NCBI GenBank assembly: GCA_017416185.1
Contig: JAFQDF010000013.1
Location: forward strand, 1-64,000
DNA from: Clostridia bacterium
GTDB lineage: Bacteria; Bacillota; Clostridia; Oscillospirales; CAG-272
DNA: 64,000 bases
Reading direction: 5' to 3'
Made by a program: the position numbers and the translations under genes. Shown here one piece after another: positions 35,560-43,931 of this stretch; the stretch's first letter is position 1; every line of letters begins with the position of its first letter. The notes beneath the pieces were generated by a model. The model did not search any database, had not been told where the DNA came from, and saw nothing but the letters and a program-made list of their open reading frames with translations.

Positions 35560-38045
35560 TTTATTATAAACTTCATTCCGTCCTGAAGATGCAATTTATC
35601 AAGAACACATAAGCCGTCATCCCACGTGATATCCTCGCCGTCAAAGTATATGCGGCGGTCTTTTTCACCCTTACCCTGTATTTCAAAGGTCAGCGTTTTG
35701 CCGTCTATCTTTATCTCAAGCTCGGCTTTCTCGCTGGGGAAATATTTAGGCGGCTTGATATAAAGCATGCCAAGCGTGGGCTGTATTCCGAAGCCGTATT
35801 TTACAAGCTCCTTTAAAAGCACCGTACCGCTGCCCGTATACCAGTCACCCATAGAAACTCCGTCTATGGAATACTCCTCGCTGTAGCAATAGGAGTTAGG
35901 CATAACGAAGGTAGTCATAGTAGGATTATCGTGAGTTATGACCATCGTCTTTTCAAGCTGTTCCCAGGCTTCCTTTGAACGTCCCATAATAAAGAGCGCC
36001 ATAATACCGAAGGTGGATGCGTGGGCGTAAGCCGCGTTGTTCTCATAGGTGCCCGGAGTAATGGTGGAGATACGTCCCACTCTCGGATCTATCTCAGCAA
36101 AGGCTTGGTCAAAGGTGAGAAGTCCGTATTTTGAATCAAGGGACAGGATGTTTGCGATGATGTCCTTGCAAAGCTCGGGATATTCCTCGGTAAGTCCGGA
36201 TATAGCCGCAAAGGCGTGGGCAGTAAGGCTTATACGGCTCTTTTCGTCGTAATCGTTGTAGCTTCCCACGTAGTATTCCTTCTTGTCACCCCAGCCGTGA
36301 AGCACGCGCTTGACACCGCTTTCCTCGGTGATAGCATTTTCGCGGTAGCCCTTTGCCAGCTTTTGTGCAATATCGGTATAGGTGAGAAGGGTCTCGGGCA
36401 TTTTGCCGACTCTCTCAAGTATCTCAATCATCTTGTTAAGCGCAGAATAAAGCTGTTCCGTTGCCATCACACTGACACCCGAGCCAAATTCCTTACCCTC
36501 GTCCTTGGTATGACCGAGACCGTCAAGGGCATCGTTCCAGTCACCCCAGAGTGCTCTGAGACAGAAGGTCTCTGGATCTATCTTTGATACAAGATAATTG
36601 ACGATATCGACCATATGGCAGAGGATAGAGCTCTTAATCTCGCTCAGCGAAAGGGGTCCGAAGGTCTCCTCTGCGTGATAATATGTACACTCCTCGTCAA
36701 GGATACTGTAGTCACCCGTAAAGGCAAGGTAAGAATATATAGTTTCGATTATCCAGGGTCCCTGGTCGATATAGGGACGAAGATCAAACTCGGGTATAGG
36801 CTTTTCCTGCGTGGGGAAGGATATCTGTCTGGGAGCGCGTCCGTCATCAAGGATATAGTTCATAACCTTGACTATCTGAGCTCTGGATGCCGCGGGATCC
36901 CACATAAGACTGGATTCAAGCTGCTGGAATACGTCACGGATACCAAGCATATTTCCCGCGTAGTTCTTACCCAAAGCACAGAGACTTACCTGACGCTTGA
37001 CGTATTCGAGAAATCTGTTTATTACACCCGCGCCGATACGCTCCTCATCCCAGCCCTCAAAGCCGAGCTTGAGATTGTTATATATTTCGGGCTCTTTTGC
37101 CGCCATTTCTGCGAGTGCATTGTCCGAATCCTCAATATTTATCGCAGACATAGTGAACAGCTCTGCGTTAAGCTCCTTGTCGGTTACGAGCATCTCATAG
37201 TCAACTCTTGCGCTTTCGCCCTTTGCAAGATCAAAATAAAGCATATCCGATATAATGGGAAGCTCAGTGGTATTGGTGTTTGGAACACACTTTTCAAAGC
37301 AGCCGTTTTTAAGCGATTCTGCATTGGAAAGGCATCTGCCCTTATAGCCTATAAAATCGCCCTTGGAGGTGGTATGATACTCCTTTGTCACGGTACCCGT
37401 TACTTTGTAACGTACAGACAAACAGTCCATACACATATTAAGGCTCTTTACGATATAGCTTCCGTTGGGGAAACGCTTGCCGTACTTGGTCATACGGTTG
37501 AAAAATCCCTCTGCGGCGATATAACGAAGCATAGGCTCAAAGAAGGAGGTAAGATATATTTCGTTTTTATCTCCGTTGTTTATCGCACCCATAGTAAAGC
37601 GAAGGTGCTTGTCCGAGTCCACGTAGGCTCTGACAGCAAAGATAATATCCTCTGCCTCGGTTATGTAATAAACGGCAGTAGGAGTAAACACGGTATAACG
37701 GTTAAAGTTATCCCCGTATACCTGTGCCGCACCCGTAACGGATACGGGCATATAGATATCATCCTTTTTGATACCGCCGAAAAATCCGATAACGGTATCC
37801 TCGTTGTAGTGTGCCTGTCTGAATACGTTGAACATACCCTCGGTAACGTCAATATAGCCGTTGGTATGGGCAAAGAGAACAAGTCCGTCGGTCTGGTAGG
37901 GATAACGGCTGTCGCCGTATTTACGGGGATAGCAAAGCACGCTTCCGTCATCTAAAAAATACGAGTTGTCGGGAAGGGTGTTGTCCTTGGTTTTTCTTAA
38001 ATCATTTACCTTTGATACTATTTCTTTTACTTTTTCTATAAACAT
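35556..38045 (-). CDS. GH94-family-like glycoside phosphorylase (cellobiose-phosphorylase type)
   Basis: 829 residues from ATG 38045, with GGAG 5 nt upstream. The longer start at 38066 lies in a palindrome without a ribosome site. Layout follows GH94: N-terminal beta-sandwich (about 20-290), a helical linker, an (alpha/alpha)6 barrel (about 330-745) and a small C-terminal beta domain. The barrel holds GNMLGIRDVFQQLESSLMWDP, DQGPWIIETIYSYL, the catalytic-Asp motif LWGDWNDALDGLGHTK, and SISSITPGT/ENNAAYAHAS-like segments. These enzymes reversibly split beta-glucosides such as cellobiose or chitobiose with phosphate. No signal peptide, so intracellular. Specificity is uncertain, and chitobiose would fit the GlcNAc theme at 16.6-19 kb. 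Confidence 0.8.
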   Translation of the reverse strand: MFIEKVKEIVSKVNDLRKTKDNTLPDNSYFLDDGSVLCYPRKYGDSRYPYQTDGLVLFAHTNGYIDVTEGMFNVFRQAHYNEDTVIGFFGGIKKDDIYMPVSVTGAAQVYGDNFNRYTVFTPTAVYYITEAEDIIFAVRAYVDSDKHLRFTMGAINNGDKNEIYLTSFFEPMLRYIAAEGFFNRMTKYGKRFPNGSYIVKSLNMCMDCLSVRYKVTGTVTKEYHTTSKGDFIGYKGRCLSNAESLKNGCFEKCVPNTNTTELPIISDMLYFDLAKGESARVDYEMLVTDKELNAELFTMSAINIEDSDNALAEMAAKEPEIYNNLKLGFEGWDEERIGAGVINRFLEYVKRQVSLCALGKNYAGNMLGIRDVFQQLESSLMWDPAASRAQIVKVMNYILDDGRAPRQISFPTQEKPIPEFDLRPYIDQGPWIIETIYSYLAFTGDYSILDEECTYYHAEETFGPLSLSEIKSSILCHMVDIVNYLVSKIDPETFCLRALWGDWNDALDGLGHTKDEGKEFGSGVSVMATEQLYSALNKMIEILERVGKMPETLLTYTDIAQKLAKGYRENAITEESGVKRVLHGWGDKKEYYVGSYNDYDEKSRISLTAHAFAAISGLTEEYPELCKDIIANILSLDSKYGLLTFDQAFAEIDPRVGRISTITPGTYENNAAYAHASTFGIMALFIMGRSKEAWEQLEKTMVITHDNPTMTTFVMPNSYCYSEEYSIDGVSMGDWYTGSGTVLLKELVKYGFGIQPTLGMLYIKPPKYFPSEKAELEIKIDGKTLTFEIQGKGEKDRRIYFDGEDITWDDGLCVLDKLHLQDGMKFIIK

Positions 38046-38060
38046 AATAACTCCGAATAT

Positions 38061-38102
38061 AAGCATAATGAAGGTTTTAAATTTAAAACCTTCATTATGC
38101 TT
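38061..38102. repeat. 42-bp perfect palindrome
   Basis: Each 21-nt arm begins AAGCATAATGAAGGTTTT and the arms meet with no spacer at 38081/38082. It sits between the cytidylate-kinase-like gene and the GH94-like gene, both on the minus strand. It could terminate the former or structure the leader of the latter; T-rich sequence follows it only on the plus strand. Confidence 0.9.
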
Positions 38103-38115
38103 TTATTTAATAAAA

Positions 38116-38715
38116 CTACTCTCCGATAAATTTTGCTATGATATCTACAGCCGTATCAATTCCGCAAAGGCTTGAGTCAAGGGACAGGTGATAGTTAAGC
38201 GCATCTCCCCACTTGGTATCCGAATGATAGTTGTAGTAGTTCATACGGCGCTTATCCTTCTTACGCACGTGCTCTCTTGCCTCTTTAGGATCAATAGAGT
38301 CGATCTTGATAGCTCGCTCGATACGGAAATCCATATCAGCGTGGATGAATATCTTGATAACGTTGTCATAGTCGGACAAAATGTAGTCTGCACAGCGGCC
38401 GATGATAACGCAGGGACCCTCGTCGGCTATCTTACGGATGATGTCCGACTGGGTGGTGTAAACCGTCTCCTCAAGGCTCCAAGGGGTTGCGTTACGGTAC
38501 TGATACTGCATACCGCGTACTATAGAATAGAGGAAGGAGTTGGTTGCGTTCTTTTCGGGATCCTCGAAATACTTTTCGGAAAATCCGCTTTCCTTTGCTG
38601 CCATCTCTATAAGAGCGTGATCATAAAAAGGGACACCAAAGCGTTTAGCCAGCTTGTCTCCGATCTCTCTGCCTCCGCTGCCGTACTGACGGCTTATTGT
38701 GATAATTTTATTCAT
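38116..38715 (-). CDS. Cytidylate-kinase-like family protein
   Basis: 199 residues of the Cytidylate_kin2 P-loop family, distinct from true Cmk. P-loop ITISRQYGSGGREIGDKLAKR (start at about residue 5), DHALIEMAAKESG, a VIIGRCADYIL Walker-B-like strand (about 105) and a lid helix with basic residues (VRKKDKRRMNYYNYHS). The phosphoryl acceptor is unknown. The ATG has a GGGAGG ribosome site and its own promoter (TTGATT/TAAAAT). Confidence 0.88.
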   Translation of the reverse strand: MNKIITISRQYGSGGREIGDKLAKRFGVPFYDHALIEMAAKESGFSEKYFEDPEKNATNSFLYSIVRGMQYQYRNATPWSLEETVYTTQSDIIRKIADEGPCVIIGRCADYILSDYDNVIKIFIHADMDFRIERAIKIDSIDPKEAREHVRKKDKRRMNYYNYHSDTKWGDALNYHLSLDSSLCGIDTAVDIIAKFIGE

Positions 38716-38754
38716 ATACGAACCTCCCTTTTACAGATTATTCTCTACGTTATT

Positions 38755-38783
38755 ATTTTACCATACTATTAACAGAAAATCAA
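38755..38783 (-). promoter_or_regulatory. Promoter of the cytidylate-kinase-like gene
   Basis: Minus-strand TTGATT (38783-38778), 17 bp, TAAAAT (38760-38755). Confidence 0.65.
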
Positions 38784-38811
38784 TAATTTTTTAAAAGAAA
38801 CCACCAAAAAA

Positions 38812-39927
38812 TCACAGTATTACAGGTTTATTTTTGAAAATATCAGCAGTTTTCTGACCTTTGGCAATTAAGAAGAGCTTGTCAGCTTTAGCCGAGAACT
38901 CAAACTGTTCTTTAACCTCGCTATGATCGGCGGGCTTGGTGATGACCGTAATGCTTCCCTGCTTTTTGATCTGCTTTATCGCCTTGCAGCCCTTTTCGTT
39001 TGCGGCAAGCAGTGTTGTATATACGGGTTTGGCTTCAAGATGATCCTTTTCCGTACTTAAAATTATATTCAAAATACATCTGCGTAATCTGGAATTGGTA
39101 TATTTTTTCGCCGCCGCCTTTTCCATAAGCTCATCATAGCTTTCAGACTCAAGAGCAGAGGATATAAGCCGTGAAGCCATACCCAGATCCACGTCGGCAT
39201 ATCGGCAGAGCTCTTCCTTTGAAGCATTGCATAACCGCCAAAGAATTATATCTTCTATACAATCGTTTGATACGGGAATATTCCATTCATATAAACCGTA
39301 AGCCTCTGAGGGTACGGTGTTTTTAAGATCCTTCATCAAACCGTTTCGGTAAAACTCCCTTGCTGCGGTTGCTGATGACGGGAAGGTACGCTTGTAGGTT
39401 ATGGGGGTAATATCCCCTATATTTTTAAGATACTCTATCGCCAGAGTATTATTTGCTCCGTCGGGGATCTCGGAGTTATAAAGCTCATTATATGCACTGC
39501 GGGACAGAGCGATATAGGGTATATTTTGCTCTTCTCTTGTCAGCTTGTCAAGAAGCTCGGTGTATTCCTTGCTTTTCATTCTGTCTGCACAGAGCTTAAG
39601 CTCCTCTATATCTCCCGATTCCGATCCGAAGCAGAGATAGTCCGCACCTATTCCCTTTGCTATATCCATAGCACCGCGGGCAAAATAACCCGCCGAGCCT
39701 CCGCACCAAGGGTATGGTAATTCCAGCACCGCATCAACACCGCACAGCACGGCAGAGTGCGCTCTCGTGTACTTATCAAGCACCGTAAGCTCACCTCGCT
39801 GGACCACGTTTCCGCTCATAATTGCAACTACGGCAGTATCGGGGAGAGTCTCTTTTATATATTCAATTTGCTTCAAGTGTCCGTTATGAAATGGGTTATA
39901 TTCGGCAATTACGGCACAGATTTTCAT
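38812..39927 (-). CDS. tmcAL: tRNA(Met) cytidine acetate ligase
   Basis: 371 residues, formerly DUF795/YlbM. It uses acetate and ATP to form N4-acetylcytidine at the wobble base of elongator tRNA-Met. Nucleotidyltransferase-like core: AEYNPFHNGHLKQIEY (7-22, HxGH motif), IMSGNVVQRGE (about 36-46), VLELPYPWCGGSAGYFARGA (about 67), and CFGSESGDIEEL (about 98). The gene is divergent from ackA, with 146 bp between them. A single gene with a GGAGAT ribosome site. Confidence 0.93.
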   Translation of the reverse strand: MKICAVIAEYNPFHNGHLKQIEYIKETLPDTAVVAIMSGNVVQRGELTVLDKYTRAHSAVLCGVDAVLELPYPWCGGSAGYFARGAMDIAKGIGADYLCFGSESGDIEELKLCADRMKSKEYTELLDKLTREEQNIPYIALSRSAYNELYNSEIPDGANNTLAIEYLKNIGDITPITYKRTFPSSATAAREFYRNGLMKDLKNTVPSEAYGLYEWNIPVSNDCIEDIILWRLCNASKEELCRYADVDLGMASRLISSALESESYDELMEKAAAKKYTNSRLRRCILNIILSTEKDHLEAKPVYTTLLAANEKGCKAIKQIKKQGSITVITKPADHSEVKEQFEFSAKADKLFLIAKGQKTADIFKNKPVIL

Positions 39928-39988
39928 TTTTTATCTCCAAAATGTACAAATTTCCTATAAATTTAGATTAAACAATTCGTGAACTTAC

Positions 39989-40017
39989 TTGAATTTACAT
40001 ATTTTATATAGTATAAT
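39989..40017 (+). promoter_or_regulatory. Promoter of ackA
   Basis: TTGAAT (39989-39994), 17 bp, TATAAT (40012-40017), 57 bp before the ATG. Confidence 0.8.
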
Positions 40018-40073
40018 GCATTATATCAAATTTATAGATAAAATACAAGTATATAAATGTTGGAGGTTACAAA

Positions 40074-41279
40074 ATGAATGTTTTGGTTGTAAACGCCGGA
40101 AGCTCTTCTCTTAAGTATCAGCTTTTTGATACTACATCCGGCAACGTAATGGCAAAGGGTATCTGTGAGCGTATAGGTATCGAGGGCGGTAAGATCGAGC
40201 ACAAGCAGGCTGACGGTACTAAGACCGTTCGCGAGGTAGAGATGGAGAACCACTCCGTTGCTACAAGAATCGTTGTTGAGACACTTACAGACGCAAAGAT
40301 CGGTTGTATCAAGGATATGAGCGAGATCGAGGCTGTAGGTCACCGTGTGGTACACGGCGGCGCTTACTTCTCCGAGAGTATGCTCCTCACCGATGACGTT
40401 ATCGAAAAGCTCGGTCACTGTATCGACCTTGCTCCCCTTCACACCCCCGCACACCTTATGGGTATCAAGGGCTGTACCGAGGCTATGCCCGGTGTTCCCC
40501 AGGTTCTGGTATTTGACACAGCGTTCCACCAGACTATGCCCGAAAAGGCTTACTTCTATGCTATCCCCTACGAAATGTATGAAAAGTACGACATCCGCCG
40601 TTACGGTGCACACGGTACATCCCACCGCTACGTTGCAGGCGAGATGTGTAAGATCCTCGGCAAGACCGAAGGCACCAAGATCGTAACCTGCCACATCGGT
40701 AACGGTTCCTCTATCTCCGCAGTTAAGGACGGTAAGGTAGTTGATACCTCTATGGGCTTCACTCCCCTTGACGGTGTTGAGATGGGTACACGTTGCGGTT
40801 CTATCGACCCCGCTATCGTTACCTTCATTATGAACAAGGAAGGCTTTACTCCCGACGAGATGAGCGACTTTATGAACAAGAAGTGCGGCTTCCTCGGCGT
40901 ATCCGGTATCTCCTCCGACAGCCGTGATATCGAGGCTGCTATCCTTGAGGGTAACCACCGCGCAGAGCTTGCTGCAAACATCCTTGCATACCAGATCCAG
41001 AAGTACATCGGTTCCTACACCGCTGCAATGAACGGTCTCGATGCTATCGTATTCACCGCAGGTATGGGTGAGAACAACACCGAGCTTCGTGAAAGAGTTT
41101 GCCGTAATATGGAATACTTCGGTATCGAGATGGATTACGAGGTTAACGCTAAGGCTCATCACCAGCCCAACGTAGTTAAGCTCTCCACCGACAACTCCAA
41201 GGTTGCAGTATACCTCATTCCCACAAACGAAGAGCTTGTTATCGCACAGGATACAGAGAACATCGTAAAAGCTCTCTGA
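40074..41279 (+). CDS. ackA: Acetate kinase
   Basis: 401 residues, full length. It converts acetyl-phosphate and ADP to acetate and ATP, a main energy-yielding step in fermenters. ASKHA signatures: NVLVVNAGSSSLKYQLFD (2-19), GHRVVHGGAYFSE (about 89-101), DTAFHQTMPE (about 147), GAHGTSHRYVA (about 176), CHIGNGSSISAVKDGK (about 206) and FTAGMGENN (about 324). The strong GGAGG ribosome site and codon use biased to preferred codons suggest high expression. No pta is adjacent. Confidence 0.98.
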   Translation: MNVLVVNAGSSSLKYQLFDTTSGNVMAKGICERIGIEGGKIEHKQADGTKTVREVEMENHSVATRIVVETLTDAKIGCIKDMSEIEAVGHRVVHGGAYFSESMLLTDDVIEKLGHCIDLAPLHTPAHLMGIKGCTEAMPGVPQVLVFDTAFHQTMPEKAYFYAIPYEMYEKYDIRRYGAHGTSHRYVAGEMCKILGKTEGTKIVTCHIGNGSSISAVKDGKVVDTSMGFTPLDGVEMGTRCGSIDPAIVTFIMNKEGFTPDEMSDFMNKKCGFLGVSGISSDSRDIEAAILEGNHRAELAANILAYQIQKYIGSYTAAMNGLDAIVFTAGMGENNTELRERVCRNMEYFGIEMDYEVNAKAHHQPNVVKLSTDNSKVAVYLIPTNEELVIAQDTENIVKAL

Positions 41280-41298
41280 TTTTGCTTTGCAAAATAAT

Positions 41299-41326
41299 GC
41301 AGAATGCAAAATGCAGAATGCAGAAT
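41299..41326 (+). repeat. Four-unit 7-bp tandem repeat (GCAGAAT type)
   Basis: Heptamers GCAGAAT, GCAAAAT, GCAGAAT, GCAGAAT after ackA, bracketed by hairpins. Confidence 0.88.
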
Positions 41327-41327
41327 T

Positions 41328-41365
41328 ACGAATGATTTTTGTCCTTAAAGACAAAAATCATTCGT
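41328..41365. terminator. Terminator of ackA, GATTTTTG-stem family
   Basis: 16-bp perfect stem (ACGAATGATTTTTGTC and complement), 6-nt loop, followed by TTAATT. Its core recurs at 55601-55626 and 60813-60840. A small hairpin ATTTTGC-TTT-GCAAAAT overlaps the ackA stop just upstream (41279-41295). Confidence 0.8.
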
Positions 41366-41491
41366 TTAATTACAACATTATAGTATAGTCATTTTACCCC
41401 ATCGGCAAAATTGCGGCAGGTTGCCGCTGCCAAAATCGCATACCGTGTTGACTGTTCCTTTGTACAGCGCACGAAATAATGTTTTCTACTT

Positions 41492-41521
41492 CGGCAAAGT
41501 CTTTTTGAAAAGGCTTTGCCG
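41492..41521 (+). terminator. Terminator-like hairpin in the leader of the SLH protein gene
   Basis: 13-bp stem beginning CGGCAAAGTCTTT (one G-T pair) followed by ATTTTACTC. It lies 18 bp before the CAGGAGAA ribosome site. Confidence 0.6.
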
Positions 41522-41550
41522 ATTTTACTCTAAAATTCAGGAGAACCCCT

Positions 41551-43131
41551 ATGAAAAAGATCATTTCTATCATTCTTACAGCAGTTATGCTGCTTTCAGT
41601 ATTCACCCTTACCGCCACTGCCAAGACCCAGCGTGAGCAGGCAATAACCGTAGGCAAGAGTGCGCCTACCGTTGACGGCAACATCGATATGACCGAGGGC
41701 TGGTCCGCTCCCATACATCTCAACACAATGTCTATGAGCAACTGCTGGTCCACAGCTCCCCAGACCACCGAGGGTGTAATGTATTTCTCTTATACCGAGC
41801 ACGGTCTTTACTATGCCGCCGATATCGTTGAGGATATCCACGCAACCTTTATGGACGGCACGCCTACCGACGGACTTAACGGCTTCGTATATTCCACGGG
41901 TACGGACGATATCGACTACAGCTACGGCTACAACGGAGATATCTTCGTTCTTTCCTTTGACGTTGAGCGTATGTGGTATAACGCAGGCTATCAGGGACCC
42001 TCTAGTTATTCTCCTTGGTACTGTATCGGACTCTTTGAAGAAGAGGGTCCCAGAATGTACCGTCAGATCAGACGTAACGGTCTTGATATAACCGAAAAGG
42101 TAAAGATAGCAGCAGAGGCTACCGAAAAGGGCTGGAAGCTGGAGGCTTACATTCCCTGGGACGTTATCATAGAGGACGCGGCGCTTGGTGCTAACCGCAA
42201 CCCCGTTGAATACAAAAAGGAAATGCTTGCGGCAGGCGATTACAAAATCTATGCCCATGCAGTTTATCACGACCGCTTCTATGATGCAGAGGCAGGCGAG
42301 GTAGACACCTGGAGCAGATATGCCACCGTTGCAGAGTACCTTCCCGACGGCAGACCCGGTGCAGGCTCCTCGGGTATCAATATTCCCTGTTACGGTCTTA
42401 CACTTAATATGTCAAACCACAAGCTTGAGCACAAGGTGATCTCCGAGCCCTACATCTATGATGCAGGCAAGGTTGAGGTGTGGTGCAGCGATTGCGGCGA
42501 GCATATCGAGGACTATAACAAATCGGTAGAAAACAACGTAGGTGAGTTTGACGACGTAAAGGCAAAGCAGTGGTACTCCGAGTCTATCCGTTACTGCGCA
42601 CAGCACTCCTATATGGACGGCACGGGCTACAGACTCTTTGATGCGGATGCTACCCTTACCCGTGAGATGTTCGTGAAGATCCTTTTCAATATTTCGGATG
42701 ATACAGAATTTGAGTTCGGTGACGATATCCCCTACGAGGACGTAGTAAAGGATTCCTGGTATGAGGATGCGGTAGGCTGGGCGCATCTTACAGGTGTTAC
42801 CAGCGGTATGAGTGATACCGAGTTCGGTGTAGGCAGAGCCATCACCCGTCAGGAGCTTGTTACAATGCTCTACAGCTACTCCAAGTACCGTGAGTACGAC
42901 CTTGAGATCCGCGAGGATGCTCTTCCTCAGTTTGAAGACCTCGACGAGGTAGCAGATTGGGCGTACACCGCTTTATCCTGGGCAAACGACCGTGGTATCG
43001 TCTCCGGTACTTCCCCCGTTACCGTTTCTCCCCGTAAGACAGCTCAGCGTATGGAGGCTGCGGCTATAATCGAGAGATTCGCGGAAAAAGTAGTGGCAAA
43101 AGAGATCCAGACAATGGCATTATTCGCATGA
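41551..43131 (+). CDS. S-layer-homology surface protein with CBM9/DOMON-like N-domain
   Basis: 526 residues. The signal peptide (MKKIISIILTAVMLLSVFTLTATAK) is followed by a beta-sandwich domain (about 30-275) starting APTVDGNIDMTEGW and resembling CBM9/DOMON carbohydrate- or ligand-binding domains. A short linker contains WCSDCGEHIEDYN. Three SLH domains (about 330-515: FDDVKAKQWYSESIRYC, YEDVVKDSWYEDAVGWAH, FEDLDEVADWAYTALSWA) tether it to the cell-wall polymer. It is probably a wall-anchored glycan-binding protein. Single gene, with a leader hairpin and a downstream terminator. Confidence 0.9.
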   Translation: MKKIISIILTAVMLLSVFTLTATAKTQREQAITVGKSAPTVDGNIDMTEGWSAPIHLNTMSMSNCWSTAPQTTEGVMYFSYTEHGLYYAADIVEDIHATFMDGTPTDGLNGFVYSTGTDDIDYSYGYNGDIFVLSFDVERMWYNAGYQGPSSYSPWYCIGLFEEEGPRMYRQIRRNGLDITEKVKIAAEATEKGWKLEAYIPWDVIIEDAALGANRNPVEYKKEMLAAGDYKIYAHAVYHDRFYDAEAGEVDTWSRYATVAEYLPDGRPGAGSSGINIPCYGLTLNMSNHKLEHKVISEPYIYDAGKVEVWCSDCGEHIEDYNKSVENNVGEFDDVKAKQWYSESIRYCAQHSYMDGTGYRLFDADATLTREMFVKILFNISDDTEFEFGDDIPYEDVVKDSWYEDAVGWAHLTGVTSGMSDTEFGVGRAITRQELVTMLYSYSKYREYDLEIREDALPQFEDLDEVADWAYTALSWANDRGIVSGTSPVTVSPRKTAQRMEAAAIIERFAEKVVAKEIQTMALFA

Positions 43132-43135
43132 ATAT

Positions 43136-43167
43136 AAAAACCGACAAGTAGAAACTTGTCGGTTTTT
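43136..43167. terminator. Terminator of the SLH protein gene
   Basis: AAAAACCGACAAG-TAGAAA-CTTGTCGGTTTTT, a 13-bp stem with a T-run. It is symmetric and can also serve minus-strand transcripts. Confidence 0.9.
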
Positions 43168-43298
43168 TCGTGGCTGGGATAGCAGGACTGCGACTCGCAA
43201 CAAGTTGCTCCCTGCATAAGTTCTGCCATCCAATCACACTTCGCCGAAGCTCGTGTTCTTGGGGCATCACTTATCGAACCACGGCTCTCGTCCTGCAA
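43168..43298 (-). other. Non-coding segment ending in a copy of the tRNA-Gln 3' end
   Basis: Positions 43171-43189 repeat exactly the last 19 nt, including CCA, of the adjacent tRNA-Gln. The rest of the segment (minus strand) has a possible outer stem GCAGGAC...GTCCTGC and inner hairpins CTTC-GGC-GAAG and GCAAC-TT-GTTGC. Short frames cross it, but none has protein-like features. It may be a tRNA-derived remnant, a structured RNA or a dispersed element. Confidence 0.5.
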
Positions 43299-43338
43299 GC
43301 CAACAAAAAAAGACGCTAAAGCGTCTTTTTTGTTGGCT
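43298..43338 (-). terminator. Terminator of tRNA-Gln, pairing with its 3' end
   Basis: Long inverted repeat: GACGC-TAAA-GCGTC, extended by A7/T6 and by AGCCAAC/GTTGGCT. The last arm overlaps the 3' CCA end of the tRNA gene (43334-43338). T-run on the minus strand. Confidence 0.8.
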
Positions 43339-43407
43339 GGGATAGCAGGACTCGAACCTACAAAGCAAGAGTCAAAGTCTTGTGTGTTGCCGTTACACCA
43401 TATCCCA
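43334..43407 (-). tRNA. tRNA-Gln (anticodon TTG)
   Basis: 74 nt including an encoded CCA. Acceptor stem TGGGATA/TATCCCA, anticodon stem CAAGA/TCTTG with loop CTTTGAC (anticodon TTG reads glutamine), and T arm with GTTCGAGTC. D-arm is GGTGTAACGGCAACAC. Folded by eye. Confidence 0.95.
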
Positions 43408-43517
43408 ATATTGAATTAATTGCCATAAAATTATAACACATTACCGTACCTATGTCAATAATAATACTAAATAAAATTGCATACCTACATAATCAATATA
43501 AGCTCCTTATTATTCTG

Positions 43518-43546
43518 TTGAAAATAATTTTTCTATATGTTATAAT
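43518..43546 (+). promoter_or_regulatory. Promoter of the small membrane-protein pair
   Basis: TTGAAA (43518-43523), 17 bp, TATAAT (43541-43546). The ATG at 43582 has CAGGAGAA. Confidence 0.85.
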
Positions 43547-43581
43547 ATTTCCGTAATATTTATCTTGATCAGGAGAAATCT

Positions 43582-43902
43582 ATGGAAAACAGGCCTTTTG
43601 TTTCGGGTATAATAGCCGCGGTAACACCTATACCTTGTTTTATCTTCTCAATACTTTGGTGTTGGATCCTGTCTTTCGGTATCGGCATGGGACTTTTGGG
43701 TTATGACACTATTCCAACATGGATACTGGTCTGTTCTCTATTCCCGTTGTTGATAAGTCCTGTATTAACTTTAATCGGTATAATCCACAGTCTTGTAAAG
43801 ATCAAACAAAAGTTAGCGTGGCAGGGACTGATATTGTCCGTGTTAGGCTTAGTTCAAAACCTGGGCTTGCTTTTTATGATGATTTATTTGGGACAATTCT
43901 AA
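43582..43902 (+). CDS. Small three-helix membrane protein
   Basis: 106 residues, about three membrane helices (about 10-35, 45-70, 80-103) with a short basic cytoplasmic loop (KIKQKLAWQ). No recognised domain; the pattern is like small DUF4190-type membrane proteins. A strong promoter and ribosome site support it as real. It is followed 29 bp later by another membrane protein, probably co-transcribed. Confidence 0.75.
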   Translation: MENRPFVSGIIAAVTPIPCFIFSILWCWILSFGIGMGLLGYDTIPTWILVCSLFPLLISPVLTLIGIIHSLVKIKQKLAWQGLILSVLGLVQNLGLLFMMIYLGQF

Positions 43903-43931
43903 TATATTTTCCGTAAAGGGAGGCGAATATT

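Noticed and set aside
36615..37955. 446-codon plus-strand frame over the GH94-like gene
   Set aside because: Antisense shadow; the minus-strand frame has a clear family match, promoter context and terminator.
40032..41354. 440-codon minus-strand frame over acetate kinase
   Set aside because: Pure shadow of the highly biased ackA codons; no ribosome site or family resemblance.
43044..43298. Two short minus-strand frames across the tRNA-Gln-derived segment (84 and 68 codons)
   Set aside because: They run through a terminator and the copied tRNA end. Composition is not protein-like and there is no ribosome site, so I treat the segment as non-coding.
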